Assembly: GCA_000785145.2 (NCBI GenBank)
Contig: JSZA02000083.1
Coordinates: forward strand, 1 to 32,195
Source: Candidatus Thiomargarita nelsonii
GTDB lineage: Bacteria > Pseudomonadota > Gammaproteobacteria > Beggiatoales > Beggiatoaceae
DNA: 32,195 bases
Direction: 5' to 3'
Below, one piece after another: positions 7,523 through 16,850 of the stretch. Numbering within the stretch: position 1 is the first letter of the stretch; each line of letters begins with the position of its first letter. The notes beneath the pieces are model-generated. The model searched no databases and was not told the DNA's origin. It saw nothing but the letters and a program-made list of their open reading frames with translations. The translations under genes and the position numbers were made by a program.

Positions 7523-10304
7523 AACGACGCTGCTCTCCTCCACCGACAACATTTTCTACACAACGCCCACACAATTCGGGGTGTTCAGGATGACTACCCA
7601 CATCTTCACGATGATGCCAACAACGGACACATTTAGGATGCTCAGAGGGTTTGACTTGAAACCAGAAACCTTCGCCTGTCACCACTGGTTTAGCGGGATG
7701 TACCCGTGCGTAGGCACTAATAAAAACAAAGCGTAATTCATCCTCTAAAGCGGTCAATTGTGTGTAAAGCGCATCATCACAATAAATATCAACTTCAGCA
7801 TCCAAAGAGGAGCCGATAGCCTCAGAACCCCGCAGTTTTTCCAATTCCTTGTTTACCGCCTCACGCACTTCAAAGATTTTTTCCCATCTTTCATCAGCAT
7901 AAGAAAAAAGTCCCTCATACCATGAAGATTCCAACAATACAGATTCTCCCCGTTTACCCGGCATAGCTCGCCAAATATCCTCCGCCGTAAAACTGAGGAT
8001 GGGTGCCAGCCAACGTACTAAAGCTTCGACAATGTGATATAAAGCCGTTTGTGCAGAGCGTCGAGCGAGACTATTGGTTTGGCAGGTGTATTGACGGTCC
8101 TTAATAATATCAAGATAAAGACTGCCCATGTCAACGGCACAAAAATGATGGATTTTTTGGTAAACGACATGAAAGTGATAATTTTCGTAGCCCTTGAGCA
8201 CCTCTTCTTGCAAGCGCCAAGCGCGATCCACAGCCCAACGATCAAGTGCCAACATTTCCTCTTTTGACACACAATCAGTCTCAGGATTAAAATCGTGCAA
8301 ATTCGCCAATAAAAAGCGAGCAGTATTGCGTAAACGTCGATAAGCGTCCGCAATCCGTTTTAAAATCTCATCAGATACTGTGACTTCACCACGATAATCC
8401 GTTGCCGCCACCCATAAACGCAAAACGTCCGCGCCCAAGTTTTTAATCACCTTTTGCGGCGCGATCACATTGCCAAAGGATTTAGACATTTTTTTGCCTT
8501 GAGCATCAACAGCAAATCCGTGTGTGAGTACCGCTTTATAGGGCGGCGCACCGTCTCGCATAGCGACAGATGTCAACAAGGAAGATTGAAACCAACCGCG
8601 ATGTTGATCGGAGCCCTCCAAATATAAATCCGCCGGCACACTGAGTCGAGTCTCCAAAACCGTCGCATGAGTCACACCCGAATCAAACCACACATCAAGC
8701 GTATCCGTCACTTTCTCATAATTAGTCGCATCCTGTTCTCCCAGCAATTCTGCGGGATCAAGATCAAACCAAGCATCAATACCATCTTGTTCAACTCGCT
8801 GTGCGATAGGTTCAATTAATTCAGGCATACGCGGATGCAATGCGCCACTGCTTTGATGCACAAACAAAGTGATAGGCACCCCCCAATGACGTTGTCGTGA
8901 AATACACCAATCGGGACGGTTAATCACCATGCTTTCAATGCGTTGCAGACCCCAATCCGGTGTCCAAGTCACCGTTTTAATGGCATCCAAAGCCTTTTGT
9001 CTCAGCCCTTGTTTATCCATACTAATAAACCACTGTGGCGTCGCACGAAAAATAATAGGCGTTTTATGTCGCCAACAATGTGGATAGCTATGGCGAATAC
9101 GTTGCTCTGCCACCAGTCGATTACGCCCTTTCAACACCTCGATCACATGTTCATTAGCCGAAAAAACATGCTCACCCGCGAACAATGGCGTATCTGGTAA
9201 AAATTTGCCTTTTCCATCAACCGGATTATCAATGGGCAATCCATAACGGCGACCAACAACATAATCATCTTGACCATGCCCAGGCGCGGTATGTACAGCA
9301 CCTGTCCCCGCCTCAGTGGTGACGTGTTCACCTAAAATAATGGGCACTTGACGCTCATAAAAGGGATGTTGCAATTGCAAACCTTCTAAGTCTTTGCCTT
9401 GGCAATAAGCCACAACATGATAATGCTCTATGCCATAACGCAACATAGTATCTTTGAGCAAGGCTTCGGCGACAATCAATCGCTCATGACCATCTTCACA
9501 TTGCACCACCGAATATTCCAACTCAGGATGCAAGGCGACAGCTTGATTGGCGGGTAAAGTCCAAGGCGTGGTTGTCCAAATGACAACTGATAAAGCACCT
9601 GAACCCATCGCATCGGGGGCATGATGACAACAACTTAATAAAATTTCTTCGTTGACGACGGGAAAGCGTACATCAATCGCCATAGAATCCTTATCTTCAT
9701 ATTCCACCTCGGCTTCTGCCAAAGCGGAGCCACAGTCGCTGCACCAATGTACCGGCTTATAGCCTTTATCTAAATCTCCCGCTGTCACAATTTGTCCCAA
9801 GGCTCGGATAATGTTAGCCTCAGTCTGAGAATTCATTGTTAAATAAGGCGCATCCCAATCACCAAGGACACCGAGTCTTTTAAAATCAATGCGTTGTTTA
9901 TCAACTTGTTGTCTGGCATACTGGCGACAAGCATCACGAAATTGGCGGGCATCGACTTTTCGACCGGCTTTGCCAAGTTTTTTTTCAACTTCTAATTCAA
10001 TGGGTAAGCCATGACAATCCCAACCGGGCACATAAGGCGCGTCAAAGCCACTTAAAGTCCGTGCTTTGATGATGATGTCTTTGAGGATTTTATTGACGGC
10101 ATGACCGATATGAATATCGCCATTGGCGTAAGGGGGACCATCGTGTAGCACAAATTTAGGGCGATCTTGCCCTTGTTCTCGAAGTTGTTCATATAAATTT
10201 AAATCTTCCCATTGTTTTAAAAAGTCAGGCTCACGCTTGGGCAAATTACCCCGCATGGGAAAATTAGTTTTAGGTAGATTTAAGGTATCTTTATAGTTGC
10301 TCAC
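7515..10304 (-). CDS. ileS: Isoleucyl-tRNA synthetase
   Basis: A class I synthetase that charges tRNA-Ile. The family start VSNYKDTLNLPKTNFPMRG aligns with E. coli MSDYKSTLNLPETGFP, so I place the start at the GTG at 10304, giving 929 residues. The motifs are in order: GDIHIGHAVNK (HIGH) at about 59-69; the editing domain in the middle; GKKMSKSFGN (KMSKS) at about 600. A C-terminal zinc knuckle CVRCWHH...CGRC ends the protein. The frame stays open for 49 more codons upstream, but those are translated TTTCGGGAA repeats. It overlaps lspA. No clear Shine-Dalgarno precedes the GTG. Confidence 0.95.
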   Translation of the reverse strand: MSNYKDTLNLPKTNFPMRGNLPKREPDFLKQWEDLNLYEQLREQGQDRPKFVLHDGPPYANGDIHIGHAVNKILKDIIIKARTLSGFDAPYVPGWDCHGLPIELEVEKKLGKAGRKVDARQFRDACRQYARQQVDKQRIDFKRLGVLGDWDAPYLTMNSQTEANIIRALGQIVTAGDLDKGYKPVHWCSDCGSALAEAEVEYEDKDSMAIDVRFPVVNEEILLSCCHHAPDAMGSGALSVVIWTTTPWTLPANQAVALHPELEYSVVQCEDGHERLIVAEALLKDTMLRYGIEHYHVVAYCQGKDLEGLQLQHPFYERQVPIILGEHVTTEAGTGAVHTAPGHGQDDYVVGRRYGLPIDNPVDGKGKFLPDTPLFAGEHVFSANEHVIEVLKGRNRLVAEQRIRHSYPHCWRHKTPIIFRATPQWFISMDKQGLRQKALDAIKTVTWTPDWGLQRIESMVINRPDWCISRQRHWGVPITLFVHQSSGALHPRMPELIEPIAQRVEQDGIDAWFDLDPAELLGEQDATNYEKVTDTLDVWFDSGVTHATVLETRLSVPADLYLEGSDQHRGWFQSSLLTSVAMRDGAPPYKAVLTHGFAVDAQGKKMSKSFGNVIAPQKVIKNLGADVLRLWVAATDYRGEVTVSDEILKRIADAYRRLRNTARFLLANLHDFNPETDCVSKEEMLALDRWAVDRAWRLQEEVLKGYENYHFHVVYQKIHHFCAVDMGSLYLDIIKDRQYTCQTNSLARRSAQTALYHIVEALVRWLAPILSFTAEDIWRAMPGKRGESVLLESSWYEGLFSYADERWEKIFEVREAVNKELEKLRGSEAIGSSLDAEVDIYCDDALYTQLTALEDELRFVFISAYARVHPAKPVVTGEGFWFQVKPSEHPKCVRCWHHREDVGSHPEHPELCGRCVENVVGGGEQRRYA

Positions 10305-10324
10305 AATATTCTCATTAGTTGACT

Positions 10325-10520
10325 GAGTTTCGGGAAATCCGCGCAGCGAAATTCCCGAAACAACTTTTTCGGGAAATCCGCGCAGCGAAATTCCCGAAAC
10401 ATTTACGATTTTTCGTTGTTTCGGGAATGGAGCTACGCGGATTTCCCGCAACGAAGATCGCTACGCTAAACCCAAAATTTCGTTGTTTCGGGAATGGAGC
10501 TACGCGGATTTCCCGAAACT
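10325..10520. repeat. TTTCGGGAA repeat cluster between ileS and the patatin gene
   Basis: At least four units are packed here. TTTCGGGAAATCCGCGCAGC appears twice in tandem on this strand, and GGAATGGAGCTACGCGGATT appears twice in the opposite sense, so the block folds on itself. The sequence GACTGAGTTTCGGGAAATC is shared with the palindrome at 2006-2109. These bases fully occupy the gap; the native promoter of ileS is not evident. Confidence 0.85.
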
Positions 10521-10521
10521 A

Positions 10522-12723
10522 TTAAAATAAATGACCCAAAGACAAATAGTAATTCAAACTCCCCTTCTTTGTATAGCCCACACCCAAAAGCAGTGAGCCA
10601 AACGGCGTATCCCACGCGATACCCCCCAAGCCACCATAGAGTAAATCCTTAACACTGATGTTTTCATAATTATCCCAAGCATTGCCAGCATGTAGCAAGC
10701 CCAGCCATCTGACAGCAAAGGGGCTCTCCGAATTCTGATTGTCAGGATTGAATAATCCACCAATTGCTAAGAATAATGCGTGTTTACCACCAATATCGCC
10801 TTCAGGATAACCCGCTAAGTAGTTTAAACCGCCCATTGAAAAACTTTGATATTCAGGTGGCGTTGCATCAAAAAATGTGAACAAATTGGCTTCAGCCAAC
10901 CATGTCAGGTAGTCATTGGCGGGCAGCATTCGACGAACAGAAAATGTCATTTTTTGGTAATTTTTTTCTGAGCCGATAAACTTTTCGTAAAATTCTCCAG
11001 TGAGCTTAATACGTGTGCCGCGTTTGGGAAATATATCATCATCCAAGCTATCATAGCCAAACTCAAGTTTGAATAAATTTTCTCGGCTCGATCCTGTGGA
11101 CAGCACATTAGGATCACCAAACCGTAAATCAGCTTGTAGGTAATTATATAAAAGTCCAGCACGCAATTCTGCTACATTCTCAAAATTCATGCCGACATCA
11201 ACGCCTAAAGAGAAACGTTTTAAGTCATACTCGCCAATGCCACGCTTATTTTCAAAAACATCGATAAACGAGCGCTGAAAATCTGCATAAGGTGAGATGA
11301 AAAATTCTCTGTGATAATCTAAGGGCTGATAAAATTCACTAAACAAGCCATAATCAGAGCCAATGCTTAATTCTGTCACCCATTCGGCACCCAGGCGATT
11401 AATATTTAAGCGTTCATGGCGTAACAATATCTTGAAATCCACTTTATCCCCAAAATTTGTCCTCGCATTGAGTCCTAAACGAAAATAACTAGGCCCCCAG
11501 GGTTTTTCACGCACATTGAACAATAATCCCGTTTCTCCTCGTTCATTGTCAATAATTTGGTAGGTGATTTGTTCAAAATCATTTAAAGCCATGAGTCGAT
11601 TCGTTTCCAGTTCAATATCTTCGATACTTAATTGATGGCCAATCAAATTCTTCAATTTTGCCTGTAAAGCAATATTGCTGGTGCGTTGGTTACCCGTAAA
11701 TTTGAGGAAACTTGGAGTAATGTTATCTGAGCTTGGGGGAATTTTAGCAGTCACCGCCGCACGATAACGGGCGAATGCCGCCGGTTTTATGCTAATACCT
11801 TTAAATAAATAATATTTTTTGATGACAGCTTCGTAGCCTTTAGCTATCATTTCAGTCCCTTTATTAAAATCGGCAGGACCGTAGCCTTCAAGATTTGGAG
11901 TAATGATAATGTCAGCATTTTTCAAAGCACGCCGCGTATTTTGAATCAATGCAGTATCCAGAGATTGTGCTGCCATTCTTAAAAATGAGCTGTTTGATTT
12001 GATTTCCTTTAAGGGCTCAGAAATATTAACAGCTATCACAATATCAGCCCCCATCGCTCGTACTACGTCAACGGGCAAATTATTGAGTATGCCGCCATCT
12101 ACGAGTAAATGTCCATCAATCTCGACGGGAGCAAAAACAAGTGGTACTGCCATTGAGGCTCGCAAGGCTAAGGCAAGATCACCTTTTTCTATCCAATAGG
12201 TTTCGGCAGTGTTGACATCAACAGCAACCGCTTTAAATGGTATAGGTAGATCAGAAAAATCGTCTAAATGGATGTCTTTGGTCAATCGTTTTAGTGCTAA
12301 AAATAAGTTTTGTCCTCCGACAACGCCAGAAGAAGTCGCTAAACTGAAGTCTTTATCTAATCCAATATCGACTTGAAATAAACGGCGTTGATTTTGTTTT
12401 TCACGATAAGACAGATCATTCCGATTAACATTTAAATTGAAAATATTATTCCAGTTGACCGATTCGACAGCATGTTGTAAATCTTGGCTCGATAAGCCGC
12501 TGGCATATAATCCGCCGGCAATGCTGCCCATACTGGTGCCAGCGATGTAGTCAATAGGCACATGGAGTTCTTCTAAAGCTTTTAATACGCCGACGTGTGC
12601 AATGCCCCGTGCCCCGCCGCCTGATAAGGCGATCCCAATTTTAGGACGGCTTGCTGTTTCTGCCGCTTGGATGGGTAGCAAGCAGAAAAAAATCACTAAA
12701 AAAGTGGAAAGTTTAGTTAACAT
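10522..12723 (-). CDS. Patatin-like phospholipase fused to an Omp85 barrel (PlpD-like, type Vd)
   Basis: The 733-residue protein begins with a signal peptide ending near AETASRPK. The patatin hydrolase domain covers about 26-310. It has the oxyanion loop SGGGARGIAHVG, the nucleophile GTSMGSIAGG and the catalytic DGG in LLVDGGILNNLPVD. A POTRA-like segment (FLKFTGNQRTSN to about 400) follows. The C-terminal ~330 residues form a bacterial surface antigen/Omp85 beta-barrel ending in a terminal phenylalanine. This order matches type Vd autotransporters, in which the barrel carries the lipase to the surface. Whether the lipase is released is unknown. It lies between two repeat blocks and shares no operon with ileS. 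Confidence 0.92.
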   Translation of the reverse strand: MLTKLSTFLVIFFCLLPIQAAETASRPKIGIALSGGGARGIAHVGVLKALEELHVPIDYIAGTSMGSIAGGLYASGLSSQDLQHAVESVNWNNIFNLNVNRNDLSYREKQNQRRLFQVDIGLDKDFSLATSSGVVGGQNLFLALKRLTKDIHLDDFSDLPIPFKAVAVDVNTAETYWIEKGDLALALRASMAVPLVFAPVEIDGHLLVDGGILNNLPVDVVRAMGADIVIAVNISEPLKEIKSNSSFLRMAAQSLDTALIQNTRRALKNADIIITPNLEGYGPADFNKGTEMIAKGYEAVIKKYYLFKGISIKPAAFARYRAAVTAKIPPSSDNITPSFLKFTGNQRTSNIALQAKLKNLIGHQLSIEDIELETNRLMALNDFEQITYQIIDNERGETGLLFNVREKPWGPSYFRLGLNARTNFGDKVDFKILLRHERLNINRLGAEWVTELSIGSDYGLFSEFYQPLDYHREFFISPYADFQRSFIDVFENKRGIGEYDLKRFSLGVDVGMNFENVAELRAGLLYNYLQADLRFGDPNVLSTGSSRENLFKLEFGYDSLDDDIFPKRGTRIKLTGEFYEKFIGSEKNYQKMTFSVRRMLPANDYLTWLAEANLFTFFDATPPEYQSFSMGGLNYLAGYPEGDIGGKHALFLAIGGLFNPDNQNSESPFAVRWLGLLHAGNAWDNYENISVKDLLYGGLGGIAWDTPFGSLLLGVGYTKKGSLNYYLSLGHLF

Positions 12724-12758
12724 AACTATATGTTTGAGTGGGAGAAGGAGGATATATT

Positions 12759-12896
12759 CTCGTTCCTTTGCCTCGCGTCAATGCCATTTAGTTAAGGGCA
12801 ACCACAAGGGATTGCCCCTACCTTCAATGCCGTTTTTGTAGGGGCAATCCTTTATGGTTGCCACTTAATGGCATTTTTGCTCCGCGTGGGAACGAG
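12759..12896. repeat. Nested palindrome with GGGCAACC core
   Basis: The CTCGTTCC...GGAACGAG outer pair encloses CAATGCCATTTAGTTAAG and CTTAATGGCATT. These enclose GGGCAACCACAAGGGATTGC and its reverse partner. It uses the same container as 6674-7026 but with a different core. Confidence 0.8.
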
Positions 12897-12901
12897 AGCT
12901 A

Positions 12902-13807
12902 TTAATTTTCTCGCCTCACAATTTTAACCTTATTAGGCAAACGATGCAAAACACTACTCAATTGCGCCCGCGCCCGATCAATTTGGACTTGCGCCGTGAA
13001 TAAAAAATACGCACTAGAAACGGAAAGTTTTTGCGCTTCAACCTGTAAGCCTGCCAAAGCGTCATGGCTCACAAAATCTTGTACTGACTCAAAAGGTTTT
13101 TCATCCCTCGCCGCTATTAAAGTCCTCGCATCCGTTTCGCTCAAATCCTTGACTAAAGCCATTAAAATTGGCAAAGGCGCGGTATTGACATTAATCTGAG
13201 TACGAATGGGCAAAGTACTAATATAAGGTAATAATTTTTGATAACTCTCCTTATCAAAACCCGATAATAAACGTATTTCAGAGGGGCTGCTAAATAAAGT
13301 ATTTGAAGTCCGATAGGCGGGCGTTTTAATAAGATAAGCATTATCTTCCGCTCCGTTGGGATAGCGTATCTTCTGATCGCTGTCTATCCAATCCACCACA
13401 ACTTGCGCCAGTTCCGGGGATAAATCTAATACACCGAGTAAGCGTTCAAAAAGGACAATGTCTTCGGGGCTGGCTTGCTCTTCTTTTACTAAATTATTTA
13501 AATTAAAGCGGCTTTGTAAATCTTCAAGTTGCGCTTGGAGACTGCCGCCCGGTATAGGCAAAGCCGGCAAGCGCGTTGCCCAAACTTCGTTCAGGCTATC
13601 AATGCTGCTCTTTTTGGCATCGCGTAGTAAAATCCGTTTGACCCAACTTTCTCCCCCTAAAGCATATAGATAGGCTTGTTCACCGTTAATAACATTAGCG
13701 GTGCGGCGGATATCGACTTGTTGTCGCGTCGTCATCGCCACGGCTGCGAAAGTAGCTAATGCGACTACTAATAATACAGTAATTAAGGCAATGCCTCTTT
13801 GTTTCAT
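12902..13807 (-). CDS. gspK: Type II secretion minor pseudopilin GspK
   Basis: This is the tip pseudopilin of the type II secretion system. The N-terminus MKQRGIALITVLLVVALATF has a short basic leader, a glycine cleavage site for prepilin peptidase and a hydrophobic helix without Glu5, as is usual for GspK. The body carries the GspK fold signatures FNLNNLV, VVDWIDSD and a helix-hairpin-helix-like LSGFDKESYQKLLPYI. Its 301 residues are slightly short of the usual ~320. The start overlaps the gspJ stop (ATGA). The gspL/M genes that often follow are absent; a repeat block follows instead. Confidence 0.93.
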   Translation of the reverse strand: MKQRGIALITVLLVVALATFAAVAMTTRQQVDIRRTANVINGEQAYLYALGGESWVKRILLRDAKKSSIDSLNEVWATRLPALPIPGGSLQAQLEDLQSRFNLNNLVKEEQASPEDIVLFERLLGVLDLSPELAQVVVDWIDSDQKIRYPNGAEDNAYLIKTPAYRTSNTLFSSPSEIRLLSGFDKESYQKLLPYISTLPIRTQINVNTAPLPILMALVKDLSETDARTLIAARDEKPFESVQDFVSHDALAGLQVEAQKLSVSSAYFLFTAQVQIDRARAQLSSVLHRLPNKVKIVRREN

Positions 13808-14409
13808 GTGCCGGGTACTCTAAATAAACGAATAATACGCCCCCAGTCAAGGACAGTCAAAGTCACTTCAATGGCTTTAAGCGATCCCTTTTCATTAGAG
13901 GACCATTGCTCATGCCATCGTAGATTTTCATCCAAATAGCGCAATTCTATCTCATTAACATCATTTAATAAATCCATTTTGAAGGTGCGAGCATATTGGG
14001 CACGATCAAGTACCGACCAATAGGAGCGCATAAGTATTTTATTTTCTAAGTGATAGGCAACCCGTTGTAATGAACTCCGTTGTTGTTGAGCCGGATTACG
14101 CCAACCAGCGCGTGTCAGTTCTAAATGTGAAATGGTCCCTTGTAGAGCCGGTTGACTATTACCATACTGATCACGAATAGGGCGCTCGATATATTGTTCA
14201 ATATCGCGCCCTAACCAGATAAAAGCCATTTGTAAACGCGCCAATTGTGTCGCATGTTGGTCCGTTTGTAAACGCGCCGTGAGAATAGTATCTAAGCCAC
14301 TATAAGCCATCACAGCAATTAGGGCAAAAATCGCCAAAGCCACTAATAATTCAAGTAAAGTAAAACCTTTTGAGCATCTCAATGCGTATTGTTGTCCAAA
14401 GTGTGTCAT
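13804..14409 (-). CDS. gspJ: Type II secretion minor pseudopilin GspJ
   Basis: This minor pseudopilin sits below GspK in the secretion pseudopilus. It has a prepilin cleavage motif KGFTLLELLVALAIFALIAV at about residues 14-33, followed by a GspJ-like domain (FIWLGRDIEQYIERPIRD). The ATG at 14409 leaves a 14-residue basic leader typical of the family. The open frame runs 15 codons further upstream, into the thioredoxin start region, and is not needed. It overlaps gspK by four bases. It is divergent from the thioredoxin gene with 38 bases between them, so the promoters share a small space. The gspG/H/I genes are not here. Confidence 0.93.
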   Translation of the reverse strand: MTHFGQQYALRCSKGFTLLELLVALAIFALIAVMAYSGLDTILTARLQTDQHATQLARLQMAFIWLGRDIEQYIERPIRDQYGNSQPALQGTISHLELTRAGWRNPAQQQRSSLQRVAYHLENKILMRSYWSVLDRAQYARTFKMDLLNDVNEIELRYLDENLRWHEQWSSNEKGSLKAIEVTLTVLDWGRIIRLFRVPGT

Positions 14410-14447
14410 AATGTGAAATCGTTTAATAATAACTTTGAGGAAATAAT

Positions 14448-14822
14448 GTGGCAACCATTGAATTGACAGATGCTAATTTTGAAAAAACGATAACAGACAA
14501 TGACATAGTGTTGGTTGATTTTTGGGCACCCTGGTGTGCGCCCTGCCGCTCTTTCGCGCCGATTTATGAAAGTGTCTCCGAAAAACACCCGGATGTGGTG
14601 TTTGCTAAGGTGAATACGGAAGAACAACAGGGTTTAGGGGCTCATTTTCAAATCCGTTCCATTCCCACCCTGATGATTTTTAGAGAACAAACCATCATTT
14701 TCTCGCAGGCGGGCAGTTTGCCGGCAGAAGCCCTTGAAGATGTCATTAGTAAAGCAAAGGAATTAGATATGGAGATGGTGCGTAAGGAAATTGCCAATCA
14801 TGGGCAAAGTAGCGCCGAATAA
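14448..14822 (+). CDS. Thioredoxin
   Basis: The 124-residue protein is a single thioredoxin fold with the redox motif WAPWCAPCRSFAP at about residues 25-37 and the cis-proline in RSIPTLMIFRE at about 74-84. It should act as a cytoplasmic disulfide reductant. The start is GTG at 14448, preceded by GAGGAAAT as ribosome site. Active site WCAPC differs from the WCGPC of TrxA, and the C-terminus has about 15 extra residues, so it may be a TrxA paralogue rather than the main thioredoxin. I leave the symbol empty for that reason. Confidence 0.9.
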   Translation: MATIELTDANFEKTITDNDIVLVDFWAPWCAPCRSFAPIYESVSEKHPDVVFAKVNTEEQQGLGAHFQIRSIPTLMIFREQTIIFSQAGSLPAEALEDVISKAKELDMEMVRKEIANHGQSSAE

Positions 14823-14827
14823 CAACA

Positions 14828-14971
14828 TATCGTGTCGGGCAACCATAAAGGATTGCCCCTACAGCAGACGTGATGTAGGGGCAATCCCTTGTGGTTGCCC
14901 TTAATCCCTTGTGGTTGCCCGACACGATCTGGTAAGGGCAACCATAAAGGATTGCCCCTACAGCAGACGTG
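14828..14971. repeat. GGGCAACC/GGGGCAAT palindrome with a tandem copy
   Basis: The left unit ATCGTGTCGGGCAACC pairs with GGTTGCCCGACACGAT. Inside, GGATTGCCCCTAC pairs with GTAGGGGCAATCC. A further copy of AAGGGCAACCATAAAGGATT follows in direct orientation, with the same GCAGACGTGAT end. It fills the gap between the thioredoxin gene and lipA. Confidence 0.8.
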
Positions 14972-14997
14972 ATTCTGTTTGGGATGTTTGGGAATTT

Positions 14998-15933
14998 TTA
15001 CACCGGTTTTGTCCCAGCCGCTTGCTGATCGGCATGATAAGAAGAACGCACCATAGGACCACTCGCAATATTTTTAAAGCCCATTTCATAGCCCAGTTCA
15101 GCTAACTTTTCAAATTCAAAAGGCGTGAGATAACGTCGTACTGGCAAATGGTGGCGGCTGGGTTGTAAATATTGCCCTAATGTGAGCATGTCACAATCAT
15201 GGGCGCGTAAATCCCTCATCACTTGTAACACCTGATCAATCTCTTCTCCTAAACCTAACATCAATCCTGATTTAGTTGGCACTTGCGGATGCGCGGCTTT
15301 AAAGCGTTTGAGCAGTTGCAATGACCATTTATAATCGGCACCGGGGCGGGTATCTTTATATAAACAGGGCACTGTTTCTAGATTATGATTAAATACATCA
15401 GGCGGTGCTTGGTGAAATATTTCTAAAGCGATTTCCATCCGCCCGCGAAAGTCAGGGACTAATATTTCAATACTTGTCTGCGGAGAAAATTCGCGCATGG
15501 CTTGAATGCAGGCGACAAAATGCCCGGCACCGCCATCACGTAAATCGTCGCGATCAACTGAAGTAATGACCACATATTTGAGTTGCATAGCCGCAATAGT
15601 TTTGGCGAGATTGATCGGCTCGTCAGAATCTAAAGGTGCAGGACGACCATGGGCGACATCGCAAAATGGGCAACGCCGTGTGCAAATATCTCCCATAATC
15701 ATAAAACTTGCCGTGCCACCCGAAAAACATTCATTTAAATTGGGACACGCGGCTTCTTCGCAAACGGTATGTAAATGATGTTTTCGCAGCGTCGTTTTTA
15801 GGCTGCCGACTGCGCCACCGCTTGGGACTTTGATGCGAATCCAGTCGGGTTTACGGAGTGGTTTTTCTGTCAAGGGAATACGGACGGTTTTTTCGGCACC
15901 GCGTTGTGGTTTGCCGATAGGGAAAGTGTTCAT
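14998..15933 (-). CDS. lipA: Lipoyl synthase
   Basis: This radical-SAM enzyme inserts two sulfurs into octanoyl groups on lipoyl domains. The auxiliary cluster motif is CEEAACPNLNEC and the radical-SAM motif is CTRRCPFC; both are complete. The 311-residue length (E. coli 321) and the C-terminal GPMVRSSYHAD are normal. The start is the ATG at 15933; 21 further upstream codons are open but lack family similarity. No ribosome site is obvious, as a nine-base A-tract precedes the start. lipB, normally adjacent, is 2.7 kb away, separated by mobile debris. Its substrates include the E2 subunits and GcvH, which works with gcvPB. Confidence 0.95.
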   Translation of the reverse strand: MNTFPIGKPQRGAEKTVRIPLTEKPLRKPDWIRIKVPSGGAVGSLKTTLRKHHLHTVCEEAACPNLNECFSGGTASFMIMGDICTRRCPFCDVAHGRPAPLDSDEPINLAKTIAAMQLKYVVITSVDRDDLRDGGAGHFVACIQAMREFSPQTSIEILVPDFRGRMEIALEIFHQAPPDVFNHNLETVPCLYKDTRPGADYKWSLQLLKRFKAAHPQVPTKSGLMLGLGEEIDQVLQVMRDLRAHDCDMLTLGQYLQPSRHHLPVRRYLTPFEFEKLAELGYEMGFKNIASGPMVRSSYHADQQAAGTKPV

Positions 15934-16046
15934 ATTTTTTTTTGACTGACGCGATGTGCAATTTTTCGACGCAAAGCGTCGCGTGTTAAAATACAAATCA
16001 TTTAGGATGCTTATAATAAGGATAAACCTTAATAATTACAATATCT

Positions 16047-16080
16047 AAAAATCCTATTTATTAAAGAAATAGGATTTTTT
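16047..16080. terminator. AATCCTATTT hairpin with T-run
   Basis: AAAAATCCTATTT and AAATAGGATTTTTTT form a stem with an AT-rich loop and T-tracts, terminator-like on both strands. It is near-identical to 2803-2835. It lies upstream of lipA and could end transcripts coming from the DUF4365 remnant. Confidence 0.5.
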
Positions 16081-16204
16081 TTATCACGTTTCAATTTTAA
16101 TTCACACGACTACCCCTTCCCATAGAAAATATATTATGCCCTTTTTCTAGCACGATGTATAAATCTTCAGGTTCAACGATTATTTATTAAATCCATTTTT
16201 TGAA

Positions 16205-16348
16205 TCATCTTAACTCTAAAAAATAATCCATCGGCAATCCTAAACATTTAGGCGGTTGGTATTCTCTAAATTTTTTTCCTTCACTTGTAGCTATCCAGCC
16301 CATTAATAAGAGAAAATCAACCAAATATTGAAGTTTTAAATTATTCAT
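16205..16348 (-). pseudogene. Short fragment, partner of the DUF4365 remnant
   Basis: A 47-codon frame begins at an ATG six bases after the DUF4365 remnant's stop. It reads MNNLKLQYLVDFLLLMGW and later PPKCLGLPMDYFLELR. The short spacing suggests a two-gene unit whose second gene has been truncated. The piece looks like the N-terminus of a larger protein but I do not recognise the family. Function unknown. Confidence 0.35.
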
Positions 16349-16352
16349 GTTA

Positions 16353-16836
16353 TCAATCAAAATAATCAAATATATAATTAAAAAAATCAAGGTGAATTAA
16401 ATTGGATTTGGGAATTTCTATCCTTTTGTTACTTTTAGGCTTGACATATTCTAATTCAGAACTGTCATTAGGATAATACCAATAAGCACACTTACCCATA
16501 ATAAGATGTTCTGAAGTCACTTGCAACCAATTTTCGGGCTCACTTGGAAAAATAAAAAGAATAAGTATTAAAGGAATATCTTTCCTCCTTTATCCTAAAT
16601 ACTAAATCATTATAATTTAATTTTTTCCCCTTAAATCATATTTAATTTTATTTGCGGTTTCAATTAGATGTACGCTTGTTTCTACGACTGACTTAACTCC
16701 CCGTTTCACAAAAGCTATTACCATATCGGGCAACCTTAGCTACATGTAAATCCGTTCCATAATCTTTACCACTTAAAACAAAATATCCCTTTCTATTAGC
16801 TAGAATTTCGATATATCTTTTGGATAATTGTTCCAT
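16353..16836 (-). pseudogene. DUF4365-like protein, frameshifted
   Basis: Reading through at least three small frame lesions gives about 160 residues with the DUF4365 order. The N-terminus is MEQLSKRYIEILANRKGYFV and then KDYGTDLHVAK. The middle is KSVVETSVHLIETANKIKYD. The C-terminus has IPLILILFIFPSEPENWLQV, then IMGKCAYWYYP and RIEIPKSNLIHLDF. Lesions include a stop after NSFCETGS from one extra base, and further shifts near 16610 and 16575. The IPLIL...AYWYYP core fits the DUF4365 (PF14280) pattern as I recall it. The domain has no settled function; it can occur near defence genes. Confidence 0.55.
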
Positions 16837-16850
16837 TATATCTGATTCAC

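Noticed and set aside
10305..10451. 49-codon N-terminal extension of IleS
   Set aside because: The residues are translated TTTCGGGAA repeats (repeated SGISLRGFPE); the family start aligns with the GTG at 10304.
14828..14971. CRISPR-like array from repeated GGGCAACC units
   Set aside because: Units are palindromic and irregularly spaced, with no uniform spacers and no cas genes.
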